Positions 1 to 8,038 of a stretch of DNA of 64,000 nucleotides are shown in pieces. The translations under genes were made by a program, and so were the position numbers. Within the stretch, counting starts at the first letter, position 1; every line of letters starts with the position of its first letter. Under the pieces are notes generated by a model. The model saw nothing but the letters and a program-made list of their open reading frames with translations. It did no database searches and had not been told where the DNA came from. The DNA lies in assembly GCF_002332425.1 (NCBI RefSeq), contig NZ_NRGS01000003.1:28964-92963 (forward strand). The letters are read 5' to 3'. Source of the DNA: Brachybacterium alimentarium. Lineage in GTDB: Bacteria > Actinomycetota > Actinomycetes > Actinomycetales > Dermabacteraceae.

Positions 1-20
1 TGGGTCCCACGCTCACATTT

Positions 21-124
21 GGCGACCCGAGGGCGGCGAGCCGAGGGTGACGACAGCGACAGCGGCGACCCGAGGGCGGCGCCAGCGACAGCGGCGACCC
101 GAGGATGCCAGCGGGCGACCCGAG
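21..124. repeat. Degenerate direct repeats downstream of sdhB
   Basis: The 11-mer ggcgacccgag occurs four times, starting at 21, 64, 93 and 114. The longer string agcgacagcggcgacccgag appears twice, ending at 74 and 103. The block follows the sdhB stop codon in its direction of transcription. I see no convincing gene in bases 1-174; open frames here look like GC-rich noise. Confidence 0.6.
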
Positions 125-174
125 GGCGGCGGCGTCCTGGTTGGTGCGGAGCGCCGCCGCGCATGCCGCACGGC

Positions 175-936
175 TCAGACGCGGCCGCGGATCACAGCCT
201 GCTTGACCTCGGCGATCGCCTTGGTGACCTGGATGCCGCGGGGGCAGGCCTCGGTGCAGTTGAAGGTGGTGCGGCAGCGCCACACGCCTTCCTTGGAGTT
301 CAGGATCTCGAGGCGCTGCTCGCCGGCGTCATCACGCGAGTCGAAGATGAAACGGTGCGCGTTGACGATCGCGGCGGGGCCGAAGTACTGCCCGTCGGTC
401 CAGAACACGGGGCACGAGGAGGTGCACGCCGCGCACAGGATGCACTTGGTGGTGTCGTCGAAGCGCTCGCGCTCCTCGGCGGACTGCAGACGCTCGCGGC
501 TGGGCTCCTGGCCCTTGGCGACGAGGAACGGCATGACCTCGCGGTAGGAGTCGAAGAACGGCTCCATGTCCACGATGAGGTCCTTCTCGACCGGGAGGCC
601 CTTGATCGGCTCGACCGTGATCGGCTTCTTGAGGTCGAGGTCCTTCAGCAGCGTCTTGCAGGCCAGGCGGTTGCGGCCGTTGATGCGCATCGCATCCGAG
701 CCGCAGACGCCGTGCGCGCAGGAGCGACGGAAGGTGAGCGACCCGTCGAGGTGCCACTTGATCTCGTGCATCGCATCCAGCACACGGTCGGTGCCGTGCA
801 TGGTGATGGTGAAGTCCTCCCAGTGGGTGCCCTTGTCATCCTCCGGGTTGAAGCGCGCGATGCGCAGCGTGACCTCGAACGAGGGGATCGCCTCGACCCC
901 TTCGTCGGCCTTCGGCTTCTCAGCGACGGCAGTCAT
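175..936 (-). CDS. sdhB: Succinate dehydrogenase iron-sulfur subunit
   Basis: Electron-transfer subunit of complex II, 253 aa, carrying electrons from the SdhA flavin to the membrane quinone site. The N-terminal ferredoxin fold shows the [2Fe-2S] ligands C73, C78, D81 and C93; Asp at the third position is normal for many SdhB proteins. The C-terminal half carries CILCAACTSSCP for the [4Fe-4S] centre and a later CRTTFNCTEACP segment completing the [4Fe-4S]/[3Fe-4S] sites. Its ATG overlaps the sdhA stop by one base (TGATG), so it is the last gene of a sdhC-sdhD-sdhA-sdhB operon. Length and motifs are complete. Confidence 0.97.
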   Translation of the reverse strand: MTAVAEKPKADEGVEAIPSFEVTLRIARFNPEDDKGTHWEDFTITMHGTDRVLDAMHEIKWHLDGSLTFRRSCAHGVCGSDAMRINGRNRLACKTLLKDLDLKKPITVEPIKGLPVEKDLIVDMEPFFDSYREVMPFLVAKGQEPSRERLQSAEERERFDDTTKCILCAACTSSCPVFWTDGQYFGPAAIVNAHRFIFDSRDDAGEQRLEILNSKEGVWRCRTTFNCTEACPRGIQVTKAIAEVKQAVIRGRV

Positions 937-2711
937 CAGAACGTACGCTCCTTCGGCTCGTATCGGGTGATCACGACGGGCTTGGTGCCCAGCCGGACCG
1001 TGGTGCCCTCATCGCCCTGCTCGCCCTCGAGGGTGCGGTAGGCCATCGTGTGCGAGAGGTAGTTGACATCATCGCGGGTGTCGTAGTCCTCGCGGAAGTG
1101 GCCGCCGCGGGACTCCTTGCGGTTCAGCGCGCCGATCGTCACGATCTCGGCGAGGTCGAGCAGGAAGCCCAGCTCGACCGCCTCCATGAGGTCCAGGTTG
1201 TAGCGCTGGCCCTTGTCCTGGATCGCGACCGTCTCGTAGCGCTTCTTGAGGTCCGCGATGCCGGCGAGGGCGGCGCGGCAGGTCTCGTCGGTCCGGAACA
1301 CCTGGACGTTGGCGTCCATGAGCTCCTGCAGATCGCGGCGGATGTCGGCGATGCGGTCCTCCGTCGCCGGACGGTCCCGCAGACGCTGCAGCAGCTCCAC
1401 GGTCGGTGCCTCCAGGCCCTCGGGAAGCTCGGCGAGCTCGACCTCCTCGGCGTGCTTCGCGGCGGCGATGCCGGCGCGACGGCCGAAGACGTTGATGTCC
1501 AGCAGCGAGTTCGTGCCCAGGCGGTTGCCGCCGTGCACGGAGACGCACGCGGTCTCGCCCGCGGCGTACAGACCGGGGATCACATCGGTCTCGTTGCGCA
1601 GCACCTCGCCCTGGACGTTGGTCGGGATGCCGCCCATGCCGTAGTGCGCAGTCGGGAACACGGGCACGGGGTCGGTGTAGGGCTCCACGCCGAGGTAGGT
1701 GCGCGCGAACTCGGTGATGTCCGGAAGCTTCGCGTCGATGTGGGCGGGCTCGAGGTGGGTGAGGTCCAGGAGGACGTAGTCCTTCTTCGGGCCGCAGCCC
1801 CGGCCCTCGCGCACCTCATTGGCCATCGCACGGGCGACGACGTCACGGGGCGCGAGGTCCTTCAGCGTCGGCGCGTAGCGCTCCATGAAGCGCTCCATGT
1901 TGCTGTTGCGCAGGATCGCGCCCTCGCCCCGGGCGGCCTCCGAGAGGAGGATGCCCAGGCCTGCCAGGCCCGTCGGATGGAACTGGAAGAACTCCATGTC
2001 CTCGAGCGGGATGCCGCGGCGGAAGGCCATGGCCGGTCCGTCACCGGTGAGGGTGTGGGCGTTCGAGGTGGTCTTGAAGATCTTCCCGAAGCCGCCCGAG
2101 GCGAAGACGACCGACTTCGCACGGAAGATGTGCAGCTCACCGGTGGCGAGCTCGTAGGTCACCACGCCGGAGGCGCGGACGCCCTCGTCGGTGCGCGGGT
2201 CGCCCGTCATGAGGATGTCGAGCACGTAGTACTCGTTGAAGAACTCCACCTGCTGCTTCACGCAGTTCTGGTAGAGGGTCTGGAGGATCATGTGACCGGT
2301 GCGGTCCGCCGCATAGCAGGAGCGACGCACGGGGGCCTCGCCGTGCTCACGGGTATGGCCGCCGAAGCGACGCTGGTCGATGCGACCCTCGGGGGTGCGG
2401 TTGAACGGCAGGCCCATCTTCTCGAGGTCGAGCACCGCGTCGATGGCCTCCTTGGCCATGATCTCGGCGGCGTCCTGGTCGACCAGGTAGTCGCCGCCCT
2501 TGACGGTGTCGTACGTGTGCCACTCCCAGTTGTCGTCCTCGACATTGGCCAGGGCGGCGCACATGCCTCCCTGGGCGGCACCGGTGTGGGACCGCGTGGG
2601 GTACAGCTTCGTGACGACGGCGGTGCGGGCGTCCTTGGAGGATTCGAGCGCCGCGCGCATTCCGGCGCCACCGGCACCGATGATGACCACGTCGTAGTTA
2701 TGGGTCTGCAT
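936..2711 (-). CDS. sdhA: Succinate dehydrogenase flavoprotein subunit
   Basis: Catalytic subunit, 591 aa, oxidising succinate to fumarate with covalent FAD. The dinucleotide fold IIGAGGAGMRAALES lies at residues 10-24. The FAD-linking histidine is H42 in RSHTGAAQGG. The substrate-domain segment FQFHPTG and the capping-domain stretch SEAARGEGAILRN are present, as is the C-terminal RxSRGxHxREDY-like helix (KESRGGHFREDYD). It follows sdhD after 81 bases that hold a strong hairpin, and it is coupled to sdhB by a one-base overlap. Full-length and conventional. Confidence 0.98.
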   Translation of the reverse strand: MQTHNYDVVIIGAGGAGMRAALESSKDARTAVVTKLYPTRSHTGAAQGGMCAALANVEDDNWEWHTYDTVKGGDYLVDQDAAEIMAKEAIDAVLDLEKMGLPFNRTPEGRIDQRRFGGHTREHGEAPVRRSCYAADRTGHMILQTLYQNCVKQQVEFFNEYYVLDILMTGDPRTDEGVRASGVVTYELATGELHIFRAKSVVFASGGFGKIFKTTSNAHTLTGDGPAMAFRRGIPLEDMEFFQFHPTGLAGLGILLSEAARGEGAILRNSNMERFMERYAPTLKDLAPRDVVARAMANEVREGRGCGPKKDYVLLDLTHLEPAHIDAKLPDITEFARTYLGVEPYTDPVPVFPTAHYGMGGIPTNVQGEVLRNETDVIPGLYAAGETACVSVHGGNRLGTNSLLDINVFGRRAGIAAAKHAEEVELAELPEGLEAPTVELLQRLRDRPATEDRIADIRRDLQELMDANVQVFRTDETCRAALAGIADLKKRYETVAIQDKGQRYNLDLMEAVELGFLLDLAEIVTIGALNRKESRGGHFREDYDTRDDVNYLSHTMAYRTLEGEQGDEGTTVRLGTKPVVITRYEPKERTF

Positions 2712-2757
2712 GTCTGGTGACTGCTCCGTTTCGGGGTCGACCGGGAAGAACGATGTC

Positions 2758-2780
2758 GGGGGCCGGGCGGGCCGGCCCCC
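2758..2780 (-). terminator. GC hairpin between sdhD and sdhA
   Basis: A perfect 9-bp stem (gggggccgg at 2758-2766 pairing with ccggccccc at 2772-2780) with a 5-base loop and no U-tract. It lies inside the operon, so attenuation or RNA processing is more likely than full termination. Confidence 0.5.
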
Positions 2781-2792
2781 GGGGACGAGTTG

Positions 2793-3251
2793 TCAGCCTT
2801 CGCAGAGGGAGGGCAGCAGGCTGGGGTCGGCACCGACCGGGCACGGGTCGAAGGTGAAGATGACCAGGGTGCCGAGCACGATCGTCACGACGACCGCGAA
2901 CAGCAGCAGGGACTTCAGGACCATCCGGACCGTGGGCTTGCGCGCGTAGTCGCTGATGATCGTGCGCACGCCGTTGCCGCCGTGGATGAGGCCGAGCCAG
3001 AGCATCAGCAGGTCCCAGACCTGCCAGAACGGGGAGGCCCACTTGCCGCCCACGAAGGCGAAGTCGATGCCCTTGACTCCTTCGCCGAGCCACAGGTTCA
3101 CGAAGAGGTGACCGAAGACGAGGATCACGAGGAGGACACCGGAGACGCGCATGAACAGCCACGACATCATCTCGGTGTTGACGCCGTGCATGCCGGTGCG
3201 CCGGTAGCGGGTGGTGGGATCGGGGATCGAGGTGGTGGACTGTGCACTCAT
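2793..3251 (-). CDS. sdhD: Succinate dehydrogenase membrane anchor subunit D
   Basis: Small membrane anchor, 152 aa, helping to bind heme b and quinone. Three hydrophobic segments are visible (near residues 28-50, 70-90 and 112-135). Histidines in VFGHLFVNLW and GLIHGGNGVRT are plausible heme-ligand or quinone-site residues. The ATG at 3251 was chosen because it starts just 2 bases after the sdhC stop and matches the family length; the frame stays open upstream through sdhC, but that stretch has no family match. The assignment as D rather than C follows gene order and sequence type. Confidence 0.9.
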   Translation of the reverse strand: MSAQSTTSIPDPTTRYRRTGMHGVNTEMMSWLFMRVSGVLLVILVFGHLFVNLWLGEGVKGIDFAFVGGKWASPFWQVWDLLMLWLGLIHGGNGVRTIISDYARKPTVRMVLKSLLLFAVVVTIVLGTLVIFTFDPCPVGADPSLLPSLCEG

Positions 3252-3253
3252 GA

Positions 3254-3631
3254 TCAAGCTCCGAACATGTGCATGAGCTGGCGGGGAACGAAGCCGAGCA
3301 TCAGGACGACCCAGAGCACGACGACGCCCCAGAACAGCTTCCGCTGGTGGGTGGTGCCCTTGGACCAGAAGTCCACGAGGATGATGCGAAGGCCGTTCAG
3401 GGCGTGGAACAGGATCGCGCCGACGAGACCGATCTCGCCGAGGCCGAAGACGATGGTCTTGTAGTGACCGATCACCTCGTTGTACGCCTCTGGAGAGACC
3501 CTGACCAGTGCGGTGTCGAGCACGTGCACGAGCAGGAACAGGAAGATGAGCATTCCCGAGATGCGGTGGGCGACCCAGGACCACATGCCCTCGCGACCGC
3601 GATAGAGCGTCCCGGATTGGGCTGATGCCAC
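3254..3631 (-). CDS. sdhC: Succinate dehydrogenase cytochrome b556 subunit
   Basis: First gene of the sdh operon, 125 aa, a three-helix quinone/heme anchor. The family signature region reads MWSWVAHRISGMLIFLFLLV, followed by HVLDTALV, with the expected His in helix I. The GTG at 3631 is preferred: GGAGGA lies 6 bases upstream (complement of 3638-3643), whereas the longer in-frame ATG at 3763 adds 44 Arg-rich residues with no family resemblance. A long leader (up to about 165 bases) is likely if the TAGGCT box near 3805 is the promoter. Confidence 0.93.
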   Translation of the reverse strand: MASAQSGTLYRGREGMWSWVAHRISGMLIFLFLLVHVLDTALVRVSPEAYNEVIGHYKTIVFGLGEIGLVGAILFHALNGLRIILVDFWSKGTTHQRKLFWGVVVLWVVLMLGFVPRQLMHMFGA

Positions 3632-3804
3632 GGAAGATCCTCCAGAAGCGACGGATTGGCGCCGGGAGCGGGATGCGTCGCCGCTGTGGTGGGCGCGCGG
3701 GTCCCGGATGCGATCCGGACGACCTTCGCGGCGCTCCGGACGCCCTGCGGGCACCCGTTTCACGACACGGCGACATCATCATCGCCCCCGACAGGGGCGG
3801 AGCC

Positions 3805-3810
3805 AGCCTA
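3805..3810 (-). promoter_or_regulatory. Candidate sdh operon -10 box TAGGCT
   Basis: TAGGCT on the minus strand in the 276-base gap between sdhC and the divergent mannose-1-phosphate guanylyltransferase. It would give a leader of about 165 bases starting next to a small hairpin (cgcccc/ggggcg, 3783-3799). No clear -35 box is seen. Confidence 0.3.
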
Positions 3811-3895
3811 GCACCATGACGTGCAGGTCCTGGGCATCTCGACGGGGTGGGGAAGCGTCCCCACCGGCCTGCGTCCAAGGGTGCGGCGGCACGGA

Positions 3896-3901
3896 TACGC
3901 T
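3896..3901 (+). promoter_or_regulatory. -10 box TACGCT, 6 bases before manC start (leaderless)
   Basis: TACGCT ends 6 bases before the ATG at 3908 and no ribosome binding site lies between, which fits leaderless transcription starting at or near the start codon. Confidence 0.5.
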
Positions 3902-3907
3902 GGGCAC

Positions 3908-5251
3908 ATGCCCCAGGCTCCCTTCGTTCCCGTGATCCCCGCTGGCGGTGCCGGAACCCGATTGTGGCCGCTCTCACGCCGGGGCCGGCCCAAGTTCCTG
4001 CTCGACCTCACCGGCAGCGGAGCCTCTCTCCTGCAGCAGACGGTCGCGCGCCTCGCCCCGCTCGCGGACCGGGCCCCGATCGTCGTCACCGGAGTGCCCC
4101 ATGTCGCCGCGGTGCGGGAGCAGGTCGGCTCCGACGTGCAGATCCTGGCGGAGCCCTCGCCGCGCAACTCGATGCCCGCGATCGCGCTGGCGGCCGCGCT
4201 CGTGGAGCGTGACTCCCCGGACGCCGTCATCGGGTCCTTCGCGGCGGACCATCTCATCGGGGACGATGCGTCCTTCGCCCGAGCGGTCACCGCCGCCCGA
4301 CATGCGGCCGAGCTCGGACATCTGGTGACGATCGGTATCCGACCCACTCATGCCGCGACCGGCTTCGGCTACATCGAGCGGGTGGTCGAGCGACACCTCG
4401 AGCGGGACGGCGAGAAGACGTCGGCCGACGGGGGAGCAGCGTCCGGCACGGCAGCGGCAGCAGGGCCGACGGGGACGGCTGCGGCGACGGAGACAGCTGC
4501 TGTGACGGGGACAGCTGCGGCGACGGAGACAGCAGCGACAGCCGAGGGCGAGCTGCGGGCCCTCGGCGCCGTACCCGTCTCGCGGTTCGTCGAGAAGCCT
4601 GACCGCGACAGGGCCGAGGCGTTCCTCGCGTCCGGCACGTTCTCCTGGAACGCGGGCATCTTCGTGGTGCGGGCCCGCGTGCTGCTCGATGAGCTGGCCG
4701 AGCAGATCCCCGGGATCGCCCACGGCGCGCGAGCGATCGCCGCCGCCCACGGCACGCAGGAGTACAGCTCGGTGCTCGCCGAGATCTGGCCGCGGCTGAC
4801 CTCCATCGCGATCGACCATGCATTGGCCGAGCCGCTCGCCGCGGCCGGGAAGGTCGCCATGGTTCCCGGGGACTTCGACTGGGACGACGTCGGCGACTTC
4901 GCCGCCCTCGCCCGCCAGCTGCGGGAGCACCGGGGCAGCACCGGTGCCGGCTCGGCGGGTTCCGGTCGCTCTGACGGTTCTGTCTGCGCTGGTGGACCTG
5001 TCGGCGCTGACGGACCTGATGACTCTGATGGCTCTGATGTCCAGGTGTTGGGCGCCGCGACCGTCGATGCCCTCTCCTCCACAGCGACGGTGTACGGTTC
5101 CACCGATCGCCACATCGCCCTGGTCGGACTGCAGGGCATCAGCATCGTGGACACCGAGGACGCCCTGCTGGTGCTCGCCGACGAGCAGGCCCAGACCCTC
5201 GCTCGCATCGTGGCTCGCCTCGATGAGAACGGGCACGGCCACCTGCGCTGA
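3908..5251 (+). CDS. manC: Mannose-1-phosphate guanylyltransferase
   Basis: Makes GDP-mannose from mannose-1-phosphate and GTP, feeding glycan and lipid mannosylation; 447 aa. The nucleotidyltransferase signature AGGAGTRLWPLSRRGRPKF is at the N-terminus, followed by AEPSPRNSMPAIA, RFVEKPDRDRAEAFL with SGTFSWNAGIFV, and GDFDWDDVGDF. There is no C-terminal isomerase domain. Two low-complexity insertions interrupt the fold: a 12-residue repeat encoded at about 4468-4539, and a Gly/Ser/Asp tract at about 4936-5040. The start was chosen on homology to the family N-terminus and the leaderless -10 box; an upstream in-frame start would add unrelated sequence. Confidence 0.92.
   Translation: MPQAPFVPVIPAGGAGTRLWPLSRRGRPKFLLDLTGSGASLLQQTVARLAPLADRAPIVVTGVPHVAAVREQVGSDVQILAEPSPRNSMPAIALAAALVERDSPDAVIGSFAADHLIGDDASFARAVTAARHAAELGHLVTIGIRPTHAATGFGYIERVVERHLERDGEKTSADGGAASGTAAAAGPTGTAAATETAAVTGTAAATETAATAEGELRALGAVPVSRFVEKPDRDRAEAFLASGTFSWNAGIFVVRARVLLDELAEQIPGIAHGARAIAAAHGTQEYSSVLAEIWPRLTSIAIDHALAEPLAAAGKVAMVPGDFDWDDVGDFAALARQLREHRGSTGAGSAGSGRSDGSVCAGGPVGADGPDDSDGSDVQVLGAATVDALSSTATVYGSTDRHIALVGLQGISIVDTEDALLVLADEQAQTLARIVARLDENGHGHLR
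4468..4539 (+). repeat. Two-copy 36-bp repeat inside manC
   Basis: Two 36-base copies (4468-4503 and 4504-4539) match over most positions and encode PTGTAAATETAA then VTGTAAATETAA. The unit is a multiple of three, so copy-number change keeps the frame. Confidence 0.75.
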
Positions 5252-5397
5252 GCACACCCGCGCGGCGGCTTCCGTGTGCGAGGGGACGTCCGCGCAGGAG
5301 CGTCGTGCGGCGACGCAGCGCGCGCAGCGGTGCTCCGGTCGCTGACAGCAGGGGCGCCTCGTGGCGAGGACGGCACAGACGAACAGGGAGTGGGCAC

Positions 5398-6639
5398 GTG
5401 GAGCAGTCGCAGCAGGTTCTGCTGGGAACCCCGGAACAGCGCTCGATGCTGGGTCCGGAGGGCCTGATCGCACGCACCGTCGCGGAGAGGGCCGACGATC
5501 TGCGCGAGGTGCGGCGCCATCTCCACCGCCACCCCGAGCTCTCCCACGAGGAGCACGACACCACGGAGTTCGTCCTCGAACGGCTGCGCGACCTGGGTCT
5601 CGCTCCGCAGCGGATGGCCAGCACCGGCGCGATCTGCGACATCCCCGGCAGTGACCCGACCCTCGCGCCCATCGCCCTGCGGGCTGACATGGACGCACTC
5701 GGCATTCCCGAGCTCACCACCGTCTCCTATCGCTCGACCGTCGAGGGCGTCTCCCATGCCTGCGGGCACGACGTCCACATGAGCGCCGTGCTCGGGGCCG
5801 CCACCACACTGGTCCGCGTGGCGGACGCGGGAGCACTGCGACGGGGCGTGCGCCTGGTGTTCCAGCCGTCCGAGGAGATGCACCCCTGCGGCGCGCTGGA
5901 CCTCATCGGCCAGGGCGTCCTGGACGGCGTGGACTCGATCCTCGCCCTGCACTGCGACCCCGGTGTGGACGTCGGCCACGTGGGTCTGAAGAGCGGCCCG
6001 ATCACCTCGGCGACGGACCCGGTGAAGATCCAGGTGCGCGGCGCCGGCGGGCACACCTCCCGCCCGCACCTCACCCAGGATCTGGTCTACGCGCTCGGCT
6101 CCATCGTGACTCAGCTGCCGGCAGCCCTGACCCGGCGCATGGACCCCCGCTCCGGGGTGAACCTCACCTGGGGCAGCGTCCACGCCGGTTCTGCCTTCAA
6201 CGCGATTCCCAGCAGCGGCACCCTCGAGGGCACTCTGCGCTGTCTGGACCACGACGCCTGGGACAAGGCCGAGGAGCTGCTCGAATCGGTGCTCGCCGAT
6301 CTCGTACGCCCCTGGGGCATCGAGGCCCGCGTCACGCATGATCGCGGCGTGCCGCCCGTCTCCAACGCCGCCAGCAGCGTCGACGTGCTCTCCGCCGCGG
6401 TGACCAGCACGCTGGGACGGGAGTTCCTGGATCCGACCGCGCAGTCCCTGGGCGGCGAGGACTTCGCCTGGTATCTCGAGAAGGTGCCGGGCGCGCTGGC
6501 CCGGCTCGGGACGCGCACCCCGGGCGGGCGCACCTACGACCTCCACATGGGCGACCTGATGATCGACGAGCGGGCCATCGGCATCGGGGCCTCGGTGCTC
6601 GCGAGCGCCTGCGTGCAGCGCGACCTGCTCCCGGTCTGA
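5398..6639 (+). CDS. M20 family amidohydrolase / metallopeptidase
   Basis: Zinc-dependent amidohydrolase of the M20D type (hippurate hydrolase / IAA-amino-acid hydrolase-like), 413 aa, likely cytoplasmic and cleaving N-acyl amino acids or similar. Metal and catalytic segments are LHRHPELSHEE, LRADMDALGIPE, SHACGHDVHMSAVLGAA, FQPSEEMHPCGALDLI and a C-terminal SLGGEDFAWYLEKVPGA; the Cys of HPCGA sits where M20D enzymes place a metal ligand. The GTG at 5398 is preceded by GGGAG at suitable spacing; a longer start at 5305 adds a basic tail without family support. The true substrate cannot be read from the sequence. Confidence 0.85.
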   Translation: MEQSQQVLLGTPEQRSMLGPEGLIARTVAERADDLREVRRHLHRHPELSHEEHDTTEFVLERLRDLGLAPQRMASTGAICDIPGSDPTLAPIALRADMDALGIPELTTVSYRSTVEGVSHACGHDVHMSAVLGAATTLVRVADAGALRRGVRLVFQPSEEMHPCGALDLIGQGVLDGVDSILALHCDPGVDVGHVGLKSGPITSATDPVKIQVRGAGGHTSRPHLTQDLVYALGSIVTQLPAALTRRMDPRSGVNLTWGSVHAGSAFNAIPSSGTLEGTLRCLDHDAWDKAEELLESVLADLVRPWGIEARVTHDRGVPPVSNAASSVDVLSAAVTSTLGREFLDPTAQSLGGEDFAWYLEKVPGALARLGTRTPGGRTYDLHMGDLMIDERAIGIGASVLASACVQRDLLPV

Positions 6640-6660
6640 CCGGCGGCCCCTCCGCCGGTC
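6638..6660 (+). terminator. Hairpin starting in the amidohydrolase stop codon
   Basis: A perfect 9-bp stem, gaccggcgg (6638-6646) with ccgccggtc (6652-6660), loop of 5. The left arm begins inside the TGA. It has no U-tract, as is usual for actinobacterial terminators. Confidence 0.6.
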
Positions 6661-6721
6661 GCCGAGGGCCTCGTCCGCGTCGATTGCATAACGGTTCATC
6701 CGCCGCGCCCACCTCCGGCGC

Positions 6722-6747
6722 CAGGAGGGCTCCTGCGCGACTAGGGT
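6722..6747 (+). promoter_or_regulatory. Candidate promoter and operator of the nucleoside-uptake operon
   Basis: A perfect palindrome caggag-gg-ctcctg (6722-6735) ends 6 bases before a TAGGGT -10-like box (6742-6747). It therefore covers the spacer and -35 position, a usual place for a repressor site. The leader to the ATG at 6827 would be about 73 bases. Confidence 0.35.
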
Positions 6748-6826
6748 CCGATTCGGAACGCGACAGAGCTGTCGCCCGATACCCCTCGGTGCCCGATCGG
6801 CCCGACTCTCCAGCGGAGGAACCCTC

Positions 6827-7939
6827 ATGAAGAGCTTCACGCGTGCGCTCGCCCTCACCGGGGCAGGCGTCCTCACCCTGGCCGCCTGCGGCACGGCCCC
6901 CGACGAGGGCGGCAGCGGATCCAGCGACGCCGGCGGCGCCGGCAGCGACTACAAGGCCTGCATGGTCTCCGACGCGGGCGGCTGGGACGACAAGTCCTTC
7001 AACGAGTCCAGCCACGACGGTCTGCTCGCCGCCGAGAAGAACCTCGGGATCGAGAAGGCCGAGGCCGAGTCCTCGAGCGACTCCGACTTCGCCCCGAACA
7101 TCAACAACATGGTCACCGAGGGCTGCGACCTCATCGTGACCGTCGGCTTCCTGCTGGCCCCTGCCACCGGCGCCGCCGGCGAGGCCAACCAGGACACCGA
7201 CTTCGCGATCGTCGACTCCACCGCGCAGGACGCGGACGGCAGCCCGATCACGCTGGACAACGTCAAGCCCATCGAGTTCAACACCGCCGAGGCCGCGTTC
7301 CTCGCCGGCTACCTCGCCGCGGGCATGTCCGAGACCGGGAAGGTCGCCACCTACGGCGGCATGAACATCCCCACCGTCACCATCTTCATGGACGGCTACG
7401 CCGACGGTGTCGCGTACTACAACGAGACCAAGGACGCCGACGTGCAGGTGCTCGGCTGGAACAAGGACACGCAGGAGGGCTCGATCGTGGGCACCTTCGA
7501 CGACCAGTCCAAGGGCAAGGCCGTCTCCGACGAGTTCTACAACGCGGGCGCGGACATCATCATGCCCGTCGCCGGCCCGGTCGGTGCCGGCACCCTCGCC
7601 TCCGCGAAGGAGGGCGAGGACCGCTCGGTGATCTGGGTCGACGCCGATGGCTACGAGACCAATGCGAGCGATGAGGATGCCCAGAGCGTCATCATGACCT
7701 CCGTGATGAAGGAGATGGGCACCGCCGTCGAGGACGTCATCAGCGTCTCCGCCGACGGCGAGTTCGACGCGACCCCGTACGTCGGCACCCTCGAGAACGG
7801 CGGCGTCGGCCTGGCCCCGTTCCACGACTTCGAGGACGACGTCCCCGAGGAGCTCTCCACCGAGCTCGACACCCTCAAGCAGGACATCATCGACGGCACG
7901 GTGACCGTCGAGTCGAAGGCCTCCCCGAAGGAAGCCTGA
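6827..7939 (+). CDS. BMP-family nucleoside-binding lipoprotein
   Basis: Extracellular solute-binding lipoprotein of an ABC importer, 370 aa. The signal peptide ends at the lipobox LAAC (Cys21). The PnrA/BMP ligand-binding signature DAGGWDDKSFNESS follows at about residues 47-60. A Gly/Ser-rich linker (residues 26-40) separates the lipid anchor from the folded domain. GGAGG lies 8 bases before the ATG. The downstream ATPase, two permeases and deoA/cdd indicate nucleoside uptake, as for PnrA and BmpA relatives. A strong hairpin after the stop could keep this component more abundant than the membrane parts. Confidence 0.92.
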   Translation: MKSFTRALALTGAGVLTLAACGTAPDEGGSGSSDAGGAGSDYKACMVSDAGGWDDKSFNESSHDGLLAAEKNLGIEKAEAESSSDSDFAPNINNMVTEGCDLIVTVGFLLAPATGAAGEANQDTDFAIVDSTAQDADGSPITLDNVKPIEFNTAEAAFLAGYLAAGMSETGKVATYGGMNIPTVTIFMDGYADGVAYYNETKDADVQVLGWNKDTQEGSIVGTFDDQSKGKAVSDEFYNAGADIIMPVAGPVGAGTLASAKEGEDRSVIWVDADGYETNASDEDAQSVIMTSVMKEMGTAVEDVISVSADGEFDATPYVGTLENGGVGLAPFHDFEDDVPEELSTELDTLKQDIIDGTVTVESKASPKEA

Positions 7940-7949
7940 TCCGCTGGAC

Positions 7950-7986
7950 GAGGCGGTCCCGACCCTGACCGGGCCGGGACCGCCTC
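7950..7986 (+). terminator. 12-bp hairpin between binding protein and ATPase genes
   Basis: A perfect 12-bp stem, gaggcggtcccg (7950-7961) and cgggaccgcctc (7975-7986), with a 13-base loop and no U-run. It sits within the operon, which suggests partial termination or 3'-end protection of the lipoprotein mRNA. Confidence 0.65.
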
Positions 7987-8038
7987 CTCCTGACCGCCGG
8001 CCCGATGATCTCGGCCGCCGCTGACGGAAGCGAGAACT

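Noticed and set aside
3632-3763. Longer SdhC starting at ATG 3763
   Set aside because: The extra 44 residues are Arg-rich without family match, and GGAGGA is placed correctly for GTG 3631.
6640-6826. Riboswitch in the leader of the nucleoside importer operon
   Set aside because: Apart from the terminator hairpin and the palindrome, no purine or other riboswitch consensus is recognisable, and the leader after the likely promoter is short.
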